Counted from the stretch's first letter, positions 43,531 through 55,500 are shown. The stretch is DNA of 62,000 nt from Neocallimastix lanati (nom. inval.) (GCA_016946835.1 JACVTC010000020.1:315001-377000), one strand, 5' to 3'. The notes: generated from the letters alone by a model not told the origin. Numbers and translations: made by a program.

Positions 43531-43969
43531 TATATTCATTAGAAAGCTTCGACTGAGAACAACAACATATATTAATTTCATCTTAATTTGACTACTTGGA
43601 GACGAAATATTGGACTTTAAAGGAATTTCATTTATAAAAAATAATTTAATTATTTTAATAAGACCCTAATTGATTAATTAAAAATTTATATAAATAAAAT
43701 TTTAACTTGAATTTATATTACTAATTTTTTTAAACCCTAACCTTTCTCAAACCCTGAAAAACTTTACAACTATATTTTCTATAATAAAGTATTTTATAAA
43801 TATAATTTTTTTCTTATATTTTTATTAAAAAGCTGTTAAAATATTACAAATAATTCTATATTTTTATTATCAATATCAATATCTATAACTTCTATTGTAT
43901 TATTTTATTAAAATGTTTATTATTGTTTTAATGGGATTTCCCATAATATAAGGTTTAAATTTTGTTAAG

Positions 43970-46644
43970 CAATAAAATAGAGCAGTTCCTTCTAGATCTG
44001 TAATTCCGTAATTTCTTTCATGTTAATGTTCTACTTATATAGTGTATAGGATGCTCTTTTTTTGTTTCATCATCTTTTTGTAATAGGACACCACCAATGC
44101 CATCATACGATGCATCCGTTCGAATAATAAATTCTTTCTAAAAACATGGAAATTTTAAAATTGGTGCATTCATTAATTTTTCTTTAAGTATATTAAAGCT
44201 ATCATTTTGCTCTTTATTCCATCGGAATTCAACATCTTTTCTTAACAATTTCCAGAGAGGAGCAGTGATTCGAGCATATTTATCGATGAAGTCTCGATAA
44301 TAACCTATCGCCCCTAGGAAAGACCGTAATTCATGGAGGTTTGAAGGAGGTTTCCAATTTTTAATTGATTCAATCTTGCTATCAAGAGGGCTCAGACCTT
44401 GTGCAGATTCTTTGTGACCGAGGACTTCAACTTCTGTTTGCATAAACGAACATTTTTCAATATTAAGTTTGTGTTCTTTGAAAAAAGCGAGTACTTTAGC
44501 AATATGTTCGAGGTGTTCTTCTAAAGATTTTGAGTATATAAGGATATCGTCAATGAAATTGAAAACAAAATCATCAATGAAAGGAAAGAGAATTTTGTTC
44601 ATCTCACGTTGGAAAGTTGCTGGAGCGTTAGTAAGTCCGAAAGGCATGACTTTGAATTGATAATTTCCGAATTTTGTGGTAAAACTGGTAACTTCAACGC
44701 TTTCTTCATCCATAAGTATTTGATGATATCCGGAGTAAAGGTCCATTGTAGTAAATATTATAGCACCATCTAAACTATCGAATATTTCATCAATATTTGG
44801 AAGAGAATATGAATCTTTTATAGTAGCATCATTGACTTTCTATATTCAACACACATTCTCCATTTACCATTTGGTTTAGAAACAAGAACAACAGGCGAAG
44901 ACCATTCTGAGTATGATGGTTCAATAAGTCTTTTATTTATTAATTTGGTAAGTTCTTCTTTAAGAATATCTGTTTTAAGTTTTGAGATTCTATAAAATTT
45001 TTGTTTAATTGGTCTAGCACCAGGTTTAAGGTGAATTTTATGTGGAGATAAGTTCGAAGGTGTTAATTCTTCAGAAGAGGTCGCAATTATAACTATATTA
45101 TCTTCTAGAAGTTTAATTATTTGATCTCGATACTTTTTATTAAGAGTATTGGTAAATTTTTCGTTATGAATATATTCTCGAGGAGGAAGATCTTCCATTT
45201 TCTTAAGTTCTTTCTTAATAGATTCATTAGAAATAACTTTTACAAAACAGACTAATTTTTCTTCATTTTCATATTGATTGTTTATAGGAGCAATTTCATC
45301 AACCGATCCATTATCATTGAATTGGCAAAGACTATAAAGAATAGGATGAATAAACAATTTATGATCTATTTGAGTTTTCAAGTTAATAAGAATATCAAAG
45401 AAAGGATCTTCTTTATCTATAACTCTACATGTAGCAACCATATGGAAATTATTAATTTGTATAGGAATATTAATTAAATAATCTTCCGAATAATCATCAT
45501 TAATAGTTGCTAGTCGGATTCTTCCATGACTGATTCCAATAGGTTCATATACAGAAGGTAACTTTCTAAGGAATTGATTAGTAATAATATTTAAATTACT
45601 GCAAGAATCAATCAATGCTTTTCCTTTGACTTTTTCAACAGTAACGTCGACCATGGCTATATCATCTTCTTTGGGTTCTTTGTTTTTATTTTTATAAGTG
45701 TGATCAAGATTATTAACTATAGTAGTAGTAGTACAAATGTTGTCAACGGCACCGGCTATCTTAATAGAATCTTTTTCTAACTTTAAACCTTTTGCAACTT
45801 GAGATCTGATTTTTGGTGATACTTCAAATAATTCTCCAAATGTAATATTACATTTAGTAGTATTTAAGTCTTTAATAACATTGTAAGGTAAATGATCAGC
45901 TATCATTTGGATCTTTCTTGGAACTCTAGGAATTTTGTTTCCAGGAAGTTTATTTACTTTTAGTTTATCATTAATGAGTTTATTTAATGTATTATTTGGA
46001 ATACTATTTTCATCATTATTAGAAATAATATGATCAGTTTCATCTATATCAACAATTTCAATGGGCGAGGTGGAAGTAGATGCAAGTTCTGTATCACTAA
46101 CCTCTTTTCCTTTTTCTTTTTCTTTTCTGCGATTAGATAAATCTATATCAGTAATTTCCATAGGTGATTGAGAAGTACTAGCACGTTCTTTATCACGAAT
46201 TTCTTTTTCTTTTTGTTTTTCGAGATTGATTAAGGGCTGTGACATTATCGAAGGATGTATCTGACTTGATGTTTGTTTTAGAGTTGGATTAACTTTCAAT
46301 TCATTCTCTTTCTTCTTTCGCAAAGCTGGAGTAACAATTGGTCGAGGATTATCTCTAAGACTTTTGTGAATTTTCTTTTCTTGATTACCTTTATGATCTT
46401 TACTAATGTTATCACGCTTTCTTTTAAAAGCAGCAACCAAGTAGTCGTTTTCATCTTGAATTAAGTCAATATCTTCTAAATCATTGATGTCTTCCTCTTC
46501 GATTTCATCCTCAGATAATTCATAACTTTTTTTTTGATCTTTTATTTCTTCATGGAAGTAGTCATTAGCTGAAGATTGTTGATATTTAACGGAAGCTATT
46601 TTATTGACAATGGGAGTGCTTCTTCTCCCTTTTAGTGATTTAAA
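43970..46644 (-). pseudogene. Ty3 pol of the middle element, frameshifted and truncated
   Basis: Pol is entered from gag by a predicted -1 shift at 46644. A basic/acidic N-terminal region leads to a retropepsin-like motif (ALIDSCSNLNII), then the RT (LIEPSYSEWSSPVVLVSKP). Near 44830 a one-base loss after EYRK shifts the frame into a stop at 44818. The RT continues in the next frame (MDLYSGYHQILMDEE, VMPFGLTNAPATFQREM), with FIDD in place of the usual YIDD. An in-frame stop lies at 44138-44140. RNase H then starts (FIIRTDASYDGIGGVLLQKD) and collapses by about 43970. There is no integrase. The copy is therefore dead for pol even though its gag looks intact. Confidence 0.92.
46612..46644 (-). 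promoter_or_regulatory. predicted -1 ribosomal frameshift signal, middle element
   Basis: Minus strand, gag frame CGT TTA AAT CAC TAA: the heptamer T_TTA_AAT (46644-46638) is a canonical X_XXY_YYZ slippery site. An 8-nt spacer containing the gag stop follows, then a 5-bp hairpin GGGAG/CTCCC (46629-46612) with an 8-nt loop. The -1 frame is open from here through pol. Confidence 0.75.
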
Positions 46645-47567
46645 CGTTTGTTTTCGAAATATTCCTGACGATTCTTTTTGATAATAGCATTAAGTTTTGG
46701 ACATTCGGTTTGAAAATGACCTTCTTCACTACAAAAGAAACAGGTACTAACAATTAAACCTTTTATTCTTTTAGTTAAGTTATCAACAGTTGAATCTTTT
46801 TCCTTTATTTTTGAATCATTAAATACTTTTCCTTTAGATTGATTGTTATTAAAATTTGATGATTTATAAGAATTGTTGAAATTTGTTCTAAAATTTTCGT
46901 TTATTTCTTGGTTAAAGGTAGGCATCAATCTATCTACTTTTTCAGCTATTGCAAATGCTTTCTTTAAAGAAATGTCATCCTTGAGTGAAACCTTTTTCCA
47001 AGCTTCTTTATTATTTTTCAAAGAATCAGCATAATCCAATACACTAATTCTTCTTTTCCTCTTTTTATCGAGTTTTAAATAGAGTGATCGATAGCGAATG
47101 TTAAAATCTTTAACTTTTTCATACTTTTTAATTTTTAAGGACCGAAGTTCCTTAAGCAAGACGTTTTGATCTTCTTTTTTTCCATAAAATATTTCTAACT
47201 CATTAATAATTTCATCAAGACTTGGATAATGATTATCTTCTTCATCCTCGTTATCATCGTCATCATCGTCATCGTCATCACTATAGTTTTCGCCATATTC
47301 CATATTTTGAATTACTTCTCTTGGTTCACCAGTTGAAGTTAAGATACATGCAGTAAAAATAGTTTCTGGATCATCTACATGTTGATATCTGATCCAAAAT
47401 TTTAAATCTGAAGCCCAAGATCTAATATCGAGATGTTCTTTGCTTAGTTTTTCTATGTCTTTTAATTCTTTCTTGAGTTCTCTAAAGCTAATAGGGTGAT
47501 TTTTGTTTATAACAGTTGGAATTGGAACTGCAGGATTTGAAGTTGATGGAGAAGATCCTGAACTCAT
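46632..47567 (-). CDS. Ty3 Gag, middle element
   Basis: Capsid/nucleocapsid protein, 311 residues, forming the retrotransposon particle. I chose the start at 47567 (MSSGSSPSTSNPAVPIPTV), because the open frame further upstream (to 47864) runs through a tandem repeat. The gag helical domain occupies about residues 25-175 (ELKKELKDIEKLSKEHLDI, LKELRSLKIKKYEKVKDFN), with an aspartate run (about 98-106) in the middle. A CCHC zinc knuckle lies at 276-289 (CFFCSEEGHFQTEC). It ends RLNH-stop, 36 residues after the first knuckle cysteine, exactly as in the complete element. No stop or frameshift is seen inside it, although its pol is broken. Confidence 0.93.
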   Translation of the reverse strand: MSSGSSPSTSNPAVPIPTVINKNHPISFRELKKELKDIEKLSKEHLDIRSWASDLKFWIRYQHVDDPETIFTACILTSTGEPREVIQNMEYGENYSDDDDDDDDDNEDEEDNHYPSLDEIINELEIFYGKKEDQNVLLKELRSLKIKKYEKVKDFNIRYRSLYLKLDKKRKRRISVLDYADSLKNNKEAWKKVSLKDDISLKKAFAIAEKVDRLMPTFNQEINENFRTNFNNSYKSSNFNNNQSKGKVFNDSKIKEKDSTVDNLTKRIKGLIVSTCFFCSEEGHFQTECPKLNAIIKKNRQEYFENKRLNH

Positions 47568-47723
47568 TTTAACTAATATTGAAAGTAACAGAATAGAATT
47601 GAGCAAAATGAATATTTGAAAATAACTAATAAATAGTATTGACTGAAATAATATCAGATTTTTCTTGAATTTAATAATTCTAGTATAAACTAAAGTCCAA
47701 TGACAACCAAATGTACTATTGAA

Positions 47724-48055
47724 GATATAAACTAGTGTTACACTGACCCCCAAATATATCTGAAAAAGAATAATATATAGATATAAACTAGTGTAGTGAT
47801 AACCCCTAAATATATCGGAATAATAAACAGTATAGATATAAACTAGTGTTACACTGACCCCCAAATATATCTGAAAATAATAATATATAGATATAAACTA
47901 GTGTAGTGATAACCCCTAAATATATCGGAATAATAAATAATATAGATATAAACTAGTGCTTTGTCTTGCCCCTAAATATATCGGAATAATAAATAATATA
48001 GATATAAACTAGTGCTTTGTCTTGCCCCTAAATATATCTTGATAATTGTATTGTT
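47724..48055 (-). repeat. six-copy 55-56 bp tandem array in the gag leader
   Basis: GATATAAACTAGTG recurs at 47724, 47780, 47835, 47890, 47945 and 48001 (plus strand). The variable part of the units alternates: GTTACACTGACCCCC, then GTAGTGATAACCCC, repeated, then two GCTTTGTCTTGCCCC units. It lies between the structured leader and gag. Confidence 0.95.
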
Positions 48056-48696
48056 CTTTACTTTCAAAAAAAAAATTTTTTAATGTAATAGAATCTTCGA
48101 ATTAAAGGTGTTGTTGTGTGCTTTTGTTATTATCAATTGGCAATCTGGTAGGAAACTTTTTCTGAGTTGACCGTAAGACGACTTTGATATAACTCAATTA
48201 AAATTTAAAAATAAAAATATTATTTGTAAACAAAAAAAAAATTAAATATGATTTATTAGAACAAAAAAAAAAAATTTTTATGGAATAATATACATATAAA
48301 AAGAGCATTTCCTGGAATTTTCCATATCCAATACTAAAAAGTAGGTATGTAGTGCTTGAATTACCACCAGCTTGCCTATTACGGTGTCATGTAGTAATCA
48401 AACCAGACGCTTCTGGTTTCAAATAAACAGAACGACCAGAGCTCAAGAATGACCTTTCAATTCTTGAGATAAATTAATCCGGAAACTACCTACTGTTGGA
48501 ATTTTAGTACTAGGTATGCTTCTAAACCGTACTAAATCCCTTTTTATATGTTTCCAATAAATTTTATTTTATTAAAGCTTCACCGGTAATTGCTTACCTA
48601 TCACTTTAATATTAAAAAAAAAATTAACAAAAAAAAATTATTTTATTAGAAATATCACTATCCTATTATTGTTTACTCTATATTTACGATTATTAA
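48056..48696 (-). promoter_or_regulatory. structured 5' leader of the middle Ty3 element
   Basis: Distinctly less AT-rich than its surroundings and non-coding. Two perfect hairpins lie close together: AAACCAGA/TCTGGTTT (48400-48419, 4-nt loop) and CTCAAGAAT/ATTCTTGAG (48442-48468, 9-nt loop). It sits between the primer-binding site and the tandem array, where packaging, dimerisation or translation-control signals are usually found; that role is inference. Confidence 0.6.
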
Positions 48697-48716
48697 CTTC
48701 CCCGATATCTCCACCA
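48697..48716 (-). promoter_or_regulatory. primer-binding site of the middle Ty3 element
   Basis: Minus-strand TGGTGGAGATATCGGGGAAG starts with the TGG complementary to a tRNA CCA end. It shares TGGTGGAGA and a following CGGG with the complete element's site at 61233-61252. An LTR-like end (CCCGAACCTCAACA) lies just outside. Confidence 0.6.
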
Positions 48717-48724
48717 CTTTTTAT

Positions 48725-51339
48725 GTTGAGGTTCGGGACAGAATAATAATAAATATAGAAATAAACACTAAAATAAAAAAAAATTAAAAATTAAAATATA
48801 TCTTTTTTTAAAATATTTTATTTATTTATTTAATAAAAATTATTCAATTAAAAACTAAAAATAAATTAATTTCTTTAATAAGATTATATTTTTTTTTTCA
48901 TATTATTTTTCTAAAATACAATTTTCTCATCTATTTATATTTTTTTTTTATCGTTAGAAATGGTCAAGCCATTTCTTTAGAATATCTTAGAGTTACATGT
49001 TTGAATTGTATTTAAATTATAAATTCATAATCTATTCTATTATAATAAATAATTATTACATATTATTAAATTCTAAACTATTTATTATTAATTGTAGTGA
49101 TAATATATTTTAAAAATAATTTTATTACTTTTACAGAACTATTAGTAATAGAGTATTATTTAATTTTATACTATTTTTAAATAAAAGTATTTTAGATTAT
49201 TATCTATTATTAATCTTATTATAAATAGGGTGTATTTTGGAAGGAAGTATTACTAATTTTAATGACAAGGATCATGGATTTAAGTAAATATTTTTAAATC
49301 ATTATTAATTATATTAATTTTTATTAATAATAAATAATCTGTATTAGTAATATTTGTAAAATAAAATTTTCTTTAATAATAAAATATTGATAGAATAAAT
49401 CATATTAATAAAACTAGATATTGATAATAATATTGATATTAATAATATAGTATTAATTTTAATAATAAAGTATTGATATTAATAAAGAATTTATATTAAT
49501 AATAATAAATTTAATATTAGTAATAATTTGGCAGTAATAGAACATAAGAAAGTTCCCCAAGTAAGGAAATAAATAATTTAATTTTAGTGGTTAAGTTATT
49601 TTTATGAAAAATAATAAAATTAACATTATTTGTTCATTCCTTAACAAAAATGTTATGGTTCGGGTTTTATTAGAATTTTTATTTTTAATTATTTATTTTT
49701 AATATTTTTCTGTCTACATTTTAATTATTGAAAAACTTCACTTATTTATACTTTTTGAAAAAAAATAAATATGTAAAGCCTTTCTACATTTTATTATCAT
49801 ATTAAAAAAAAATAATTTACTATTACTAATTAATTAAAATTTTATATTAATTTAAATTAACTAATTCATAAGTATTTTTATTTTAATAAATTTTGTTTAT
49901 ATAATTTTATATTATTTTTCATATACTAAAACTAAATTATTTAATATATACGAAAAGTAACAAACAAAATTTAAAAAGATTTTACAGAAAAATAAAGTTA
50001 TTTTAATCAAGAATGTTAATATAATATTATTATATTTTATATAAAATAAATTTAAAAACTATAATATATTTAATATTTATTATTAATCAATTAAGATTTG
50101 ATTTTATTTGTGGGAAATAAAAATATTAAATAATCAATTTAAAAATAAAATAAAATACTAAAAAAAATACAAGTTTAATATTGATACAATATAATAATAA
50201 TATAATAATATATTTGAAAATAAAAATAAAATATTAATATTGATAATAAACACTTTAATAAAATAATAAAATTTAAGGTTAAATTATAAATATTGATTTA
50301 ATAATAAAAATATAGAATTATTGATAATATTTTAGAAACTTTTAATAAAAATAAAAAAAAAAATATATTTAGAAAATATTTTAGTATAGAAAATATAGTA
50401 AAGTAATATTAAGTAAAGAATAATATAATGGATTCTAAAGTAAGTTGAAATTCTAATTAATAATCCATTATATGTTCGTTCTTTACCAAAATGATAAATA
50501 ATAATAAATTAAACTATAAATATTAATAATAATAAATTATTATGAATTAATTAAATTAATTAAATTACTTAAATTACTTAAATTACTTAAATTAATTAGA
50601 ATAATATAATTAAATAAATTAAACTAAAAATCAATATTAAATATTTATAGTAAATTATTATAATTATAAATAGTTAATTTCCTAAATTAGTTTTATTTTT
50701 ATTTTAATTATATAAATAACTTTTATATTATTTATTATAAAAGAAATATATTTAATATTTCTTTAAGTTATTATTATATATTCAATAATTGTTTTAATTA
50801 TTATTTTTTTTATAATTAATTAAATTATTTTTATATATATGAATTCAATACTTTTAATTAAAATATAAGAATTATGCTTAAATATATTAAATAGTTTATT
50901 TTTGCAAACAAATATTACTTTATTTTAATTATTAAATATAAAAGAAAGAAAAATGTACTAAATAAAAATGTAACGATTATTAAAAATTTATTCTTAATAA
51001 AAAAAATAACATTTATTAAATTAAAATATAAAAAATTAATTTAGAGATTGTATCACGAAGGGCATTTCAGGCGGTAGCTTCTTCTTGATATTGTTTTTCC
51101 GAGAGAGAATTATACAGAATTGATATTTTCTGTATTTTAGATCATTTTTATTATTGAAATTCTTCTGTATTTTAGTTCATTTTTATTTTAATAAAGATTT
51201 AATTTATTTTTAATTTTTGTTTTATTTTTAGTTTATTTCAAAGGTTTTAGAAAATATTATACAGAAACTTATAATTCTGTATTTTATATCAAATATTTAT
51301 TGAAATAGGTTTTTATTATTCTTAATATAAAAATAAGAA
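48725..51339. other. AT-rich region outside the middle element
   Basis: No gene seen. It should contain the 5' LTR of the middle element next to 48724, but I could not define its outer end. TGTTATGGTTCGGG at 49651 resembles the TGTTGAGGTTCGGG at 48724 and may be a second copy of the LTR edge. A short higher-GC island lies at 51046-51100. Confidence 0.45.
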
Positions 51340-52020
51340 TTAGTAATGATTTAAATATTATATAATTTTTAATAAGAATATTTAGTAATAATTTTTATTA
51401 TATTTAATATTAATAAAATATTTAATAATTATTTTTATTAGATTTGATATTAATAAAAGATTTTAATAAGAATATTTAATAATAATTTTTATTATATTTA
51501 ATATTAATAAAAGAATTTTATAAGAATATTTAATAATAATTTTTATTATAAAAGATTTTAATAAGAATATTTAATAATAATTTTTATTATATTTGATATT
51601 AATAAAAGAAATTTATAAGAATATTTAATAATAATTTTTATTATATTTAATATTAATAAAAGATTTTTATTAGAATATTTAATAATAATTTTTATTATAT
51701 TTGATATTAATAAAAGAAATTTATAAGAATATTTAATAATAATTTTTATTATATTTAATATTAATAAAAGAATTTTATAAGAATATTTAATAATAATTTT
51801 TATTATATTTGATATTAATAAAAGAATTTTATAAGAATATTTAATAATAATTTTTATTATATTTAATATTAATAAAAGAAATTTATAAGAATATTTAATA
51901 ATAATTTTTATTATATTTAATATTAATAAAAGAAATTTATAAGAATATTTAATAATAATTTTTATTATATTTGATATTAATAAAAGATTTTAATAAGAAT
52001 ATTTAATAATAATTTTATTT
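51340..52020. repeat. tandem repeat array, unit about 50-60 bp
   Basis: About a dozen units of TAAGAATATTTAATAATAAT followed by TTTTATTATATTTRATATTAATAAAAG. Units alternate between TTTAATATT and TTTGATATT versions and show small length changes. Confidence 0.9.
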
Positions 52021-52039
52021 TATTATTATTAAGAGTATT

Positions 52040-52078
52040 TAATAGGAAATACAAGGTATTTAGTGACACCCCGTATCA
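52040..52078. repeat. possible LTR-end relic
   Basis: Ends TTTAGTGACACCCCGTATCA followed by AAATGTAAGAA. The complete element's right LTR ends TTTAGTGAGTAACGTACCA followed by AAATGTAAGAA. Confidence 0.35.
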
Positions 52079-52080
52079 AA

Positions 52081-53916
52081 ATGTAAGAAATAATAATTAT
52101 TTATTAATAAATAATTACTATTTCTTAGTCTTTATAATTATTGATAATAATTATAAATTTATTTAAATTATAATTAATTCATACATTGAAATATTATTAT
52201 CAAATTTATTAAAAATATAATTATTCATACACTAAAATAATATTAAAAAATTTATTTAAATAACTATTATATATTCTTTTATTAATATTATTAATTTTAT
52301 TTAGTTATTCATTTAATTATCAAGTTAATGTAAACATTAGTTTTATTTATTTTGTACATTGTACATTTAAAAGAACAATTAATAAGTTTCTGTATTTTTT
52401 AAAAATAGTTTTATGTTAATAAGTTTAGATTAGATTTTAAAAATAATATTTAGAAAATAGAATAATTTAGATCATTCCGGTTATTATTTATTTTTCCTTT
52501 TATTTGATGATCTAAATTAAAATTTAGAAAATCGATATATTAAGGTTTTATCCAAATATAAAATAATATATTTGGTTTTACATAATATATACGATGATCG
52601 ATATGAATAGAATATCGATCAAAACTTATCTAGTTTTTTCTTCTAATCTTTTTCTAGATTAGATAATTTTTAAGATTAGAAAAACTTTTTATTTAACCTT
52701 AATTTAATAAAAAAATATAAAAGGGCTCTTGATTTCTCTTTAAGAAATCAAGAGTTATTATTATAAAAATATAGTTATAATAATAGCAATTTTATATTTT
52801 AAACTTTAATAAATTAATAAAACATTTTATTCAAAAACATATTTTTTAAAACAAATTTATTCAAATATTCCTTCTTTTGCTCTTTGTGTTGTTATTATAA
52901 TTAATTTTATAATAAACTCGTTTTTAGGTAAAATTTTTATATTTATTTTATTTCTCAACTTAATGAATTAGTCATTAAGTTGAAGTTAATAATCATATTT
53001 AGTGATAGAACTTAGTATGATTATTACACAAAATGTAATAATTCTATTAAGAACTAACTCAAAATAGAATTATTAACTACAACTTAACGACTAATTCATT
53101 AAGTTGAGAAAATAAAATAAAATAAATTTTTTTACCTTTAAAGTAGAGTTTATTATAAAATTAATTATAATAATAACACAAAAAGTAAGAAAAGAATTGT
53201 TTGTATAAATTGATTTTAAAAATATGTTTTTGAATAAAATATTTTTATTAATTTATTAAAGTTAAAAATATAAAATTGTTACTATTATAACTATGTTTTT
53301 TATAATAATAACTCTTGATTTCTCAAAGAGAACTCAAGAGCCTTATTTATATTTTTTTATGAAAATAAGGTTAAATAAGAAAGGGTTTTCTAATCTTAAC
53401 AAATCTCTTATCTAGGAAAAGATTAGATAGAAAAACCTAGATAAGTTTTCGATCGATATTCTATCCATATCGATCATCGCATTAATTAAGTAAAACCGAT
53501 TACTTCTAAAAAGTAATTGGAAAAAATCTTAATTAACCGATTTTCTAATCTAATCTAATGATCGAAAATAAAAGAATAAAATAATAAAAGATATTTCGAT
53601 CATATAATTTATCCTTATATTAAAAATATAAAATTAAATAGTTAATAAAATACAGAATACATTATAAAATACAGAATACATTATAAAATACAGAATAAAA
53701 TACAATACAAAATACATTAGTTACAGTAGAGAATTTAACATATTGTAAATATATTATTTAAAATTAATTAAATAAATTTTGTTAAATTAATGAATATTTA
53801 AAATTAAATTAAATAAATTTAATAAATATTATATGTAATTAAATAAAGTTATAGTTATAATAACTTAACTAAGAAAATATAATTATTTGTTAGCAAATAA
53901 TTATAGATTCTTACAC
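52081..53916. repeat. 1.8-kb foldback (inverted-repeat) element
   Basis: Begins TGTAAGAA and ends TTCTTACA, with long imperfect inverted arms meeting at about 53000-53080. Matching pairs include AAGTTGAAGTTAATAA (near 52980) with its complement near 53070, AACTTAATGAATTAGTCATT with its complement near 53085-53105, AATTAATTTTATAATAAACT (near 52900) with 53150, and the CTAATCTTTT block (52645) with 53410. No ORF of note. Each arm carries a CTCTTGATTTCT-type hairpin (52726-52754 in the left arm). Confidence 0.8.
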
Positions 53917-53921
53917 AAAAA

Positions 53922-54482
53922 TGGTACGTTATTTTTATATATTGTACCTTTTATATGATTTGGGGAAAGCAAGTTGTAAAATTATAAAATAATATATTCT
54001 AATAAAAGAAATAAATAAAAAAATTATAACACAAAATTAATAATAAATTTTTAATAAATAATAATGTGTTACTTTTAAGTCTTTATTTTATTTATAAGTT
54101 TTGTTCTTTAAATAAGTACATTTAATTTTATTATAACTTTATTATATCTTTAAATTTATATTTTAATAATAATATTAACCAAAATATCCTAAATATTTAT
54201 TCACCCGAATAAATATTTTATAATTCCTATTCTAACTATTATATTCTTTTAAAGATATTAAATTATTAAGTTCCTCCTTTGTTAATATTTTATCTTTCAC
54301 TTATTTTTATACTATAATTTATCTTAATTCTTATTGGTTATCTATTAATTAAAATTATTTTTATTAATATTATAATTTTATATACTAATTAAACCTTATA
54401 CCTATTATAATAAAATAACTAAAGAATTATTTATTTTCTTATATTTTTAATAATTTATTCTATTTTAGTGAGTAACGTACCA
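53922..54482 (-). repeat. 3' LTR of the complete Ty3 element
   Basis: 561 bp, bounded by the inverted ends TGGTACGTTA and TAACGTACCA. I saw no difference from 61257-61817 when reading them side by side. Confidence 0.93.
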
Positions 54483-54521
54483 AGACGCCCCCACTTTGTC
54501 TAGACTTCGTCCCTTGAAGTC
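54483..54521 (-). promoter_or_regulatory. polypurine tract and adjacent hairpin
   Basis: Minus-strand AGTGGGGGCGTCT (54495-54483) directly abuts the 3' LTR start, as a plus-strand primer site should. A 6-bp hairpin GACTTC/GAAGTC lies at 54503-54521 just upstream of it. Confidence 0.7.
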
Positions 54522-54728
54522 GTGATTTATGGATATAATGGATAAAATTAAAAAAAATGTTATTATATTCTTTAAATATTTTTTTTTTTTTTTTTTTTTT
54601 TTTTATATTTGAACTATATAACTATATAAATTTTTTTTTTTTTTTATATTATATATATACAATTTCATGCAATAATGTACATGTATACATTACATATATG
54701 TAATTTTATATTATATTGTATATGCATA

Positions 54729-54786
<58 letters not shown>

Positions 54787-55316
54787 GTAAGTAAATTGTA
54801 AAATTATGTTATATTGTTTATAAAATTTTATAAAATTATATACTTGTTTACTAATTTAATTTATATATATTCTGTCTATATATCTTTGTATATTTTAATA
54901 TTATATTTTACTATTCTATTTTACTATTCTATTTTACTATTCTATTTTACTATTCTATTTTACTATTCTATTTTACTATTCTATTTTACTATTCTATTTT
55001 ACTATTATATTTTACTATTCTATTTTACTATTCTATTTTACTATTATATTTTACTATTATATTTTACTATTCTATTTTACTATTATATTTTACTATTATA
55101 TTTTACTATTATATTTTACTATTCTATTTTACTATTATTTTTTTTACTATTATATTTTACTATTATATTTTACTATTATAATCTATTATTATATTTTTAT
55201 TATATTTTATTATTTATATCTAATAAAAGAAATTACTGGATTAGAAATGTGAATTAATTTATTAAACTTTTCAACAATAGCTAAATGTTTATTTTTGTAA
55301 GTTGAAATTCAAACGC

Positions 55317-55348
<32 letters not shown>

Positions 55349-55452
55349 TCGTTATCTATATTCTGAAAATTATATAATTGTATTATTTATCTATCTCTAT
55401 AATTTTTTTTTAAAGCGTGTTATTGTCAGGAAGTTATAGGTTGTATTAAAAT

Positions 55453-55500
<48 letters not shown>

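Noticed and set aside
47568-47864. N-terminal extension of the middle-element Gag
   Set aside because: It is the tandem array and leader read in frame; the repeat-free start MSSGSS is more likely, although the frame is open.
48056-48696. Hammerhead ribozyme or tRNA gene in the structured leader
   Set aside because: I found no CUGANGA/GAAA core and no cloverleaf; only two simple hairpins.
54814-55257. 147-codon plus-strand frame
   Set aside because: Translation of the 13-bp minisatellite.
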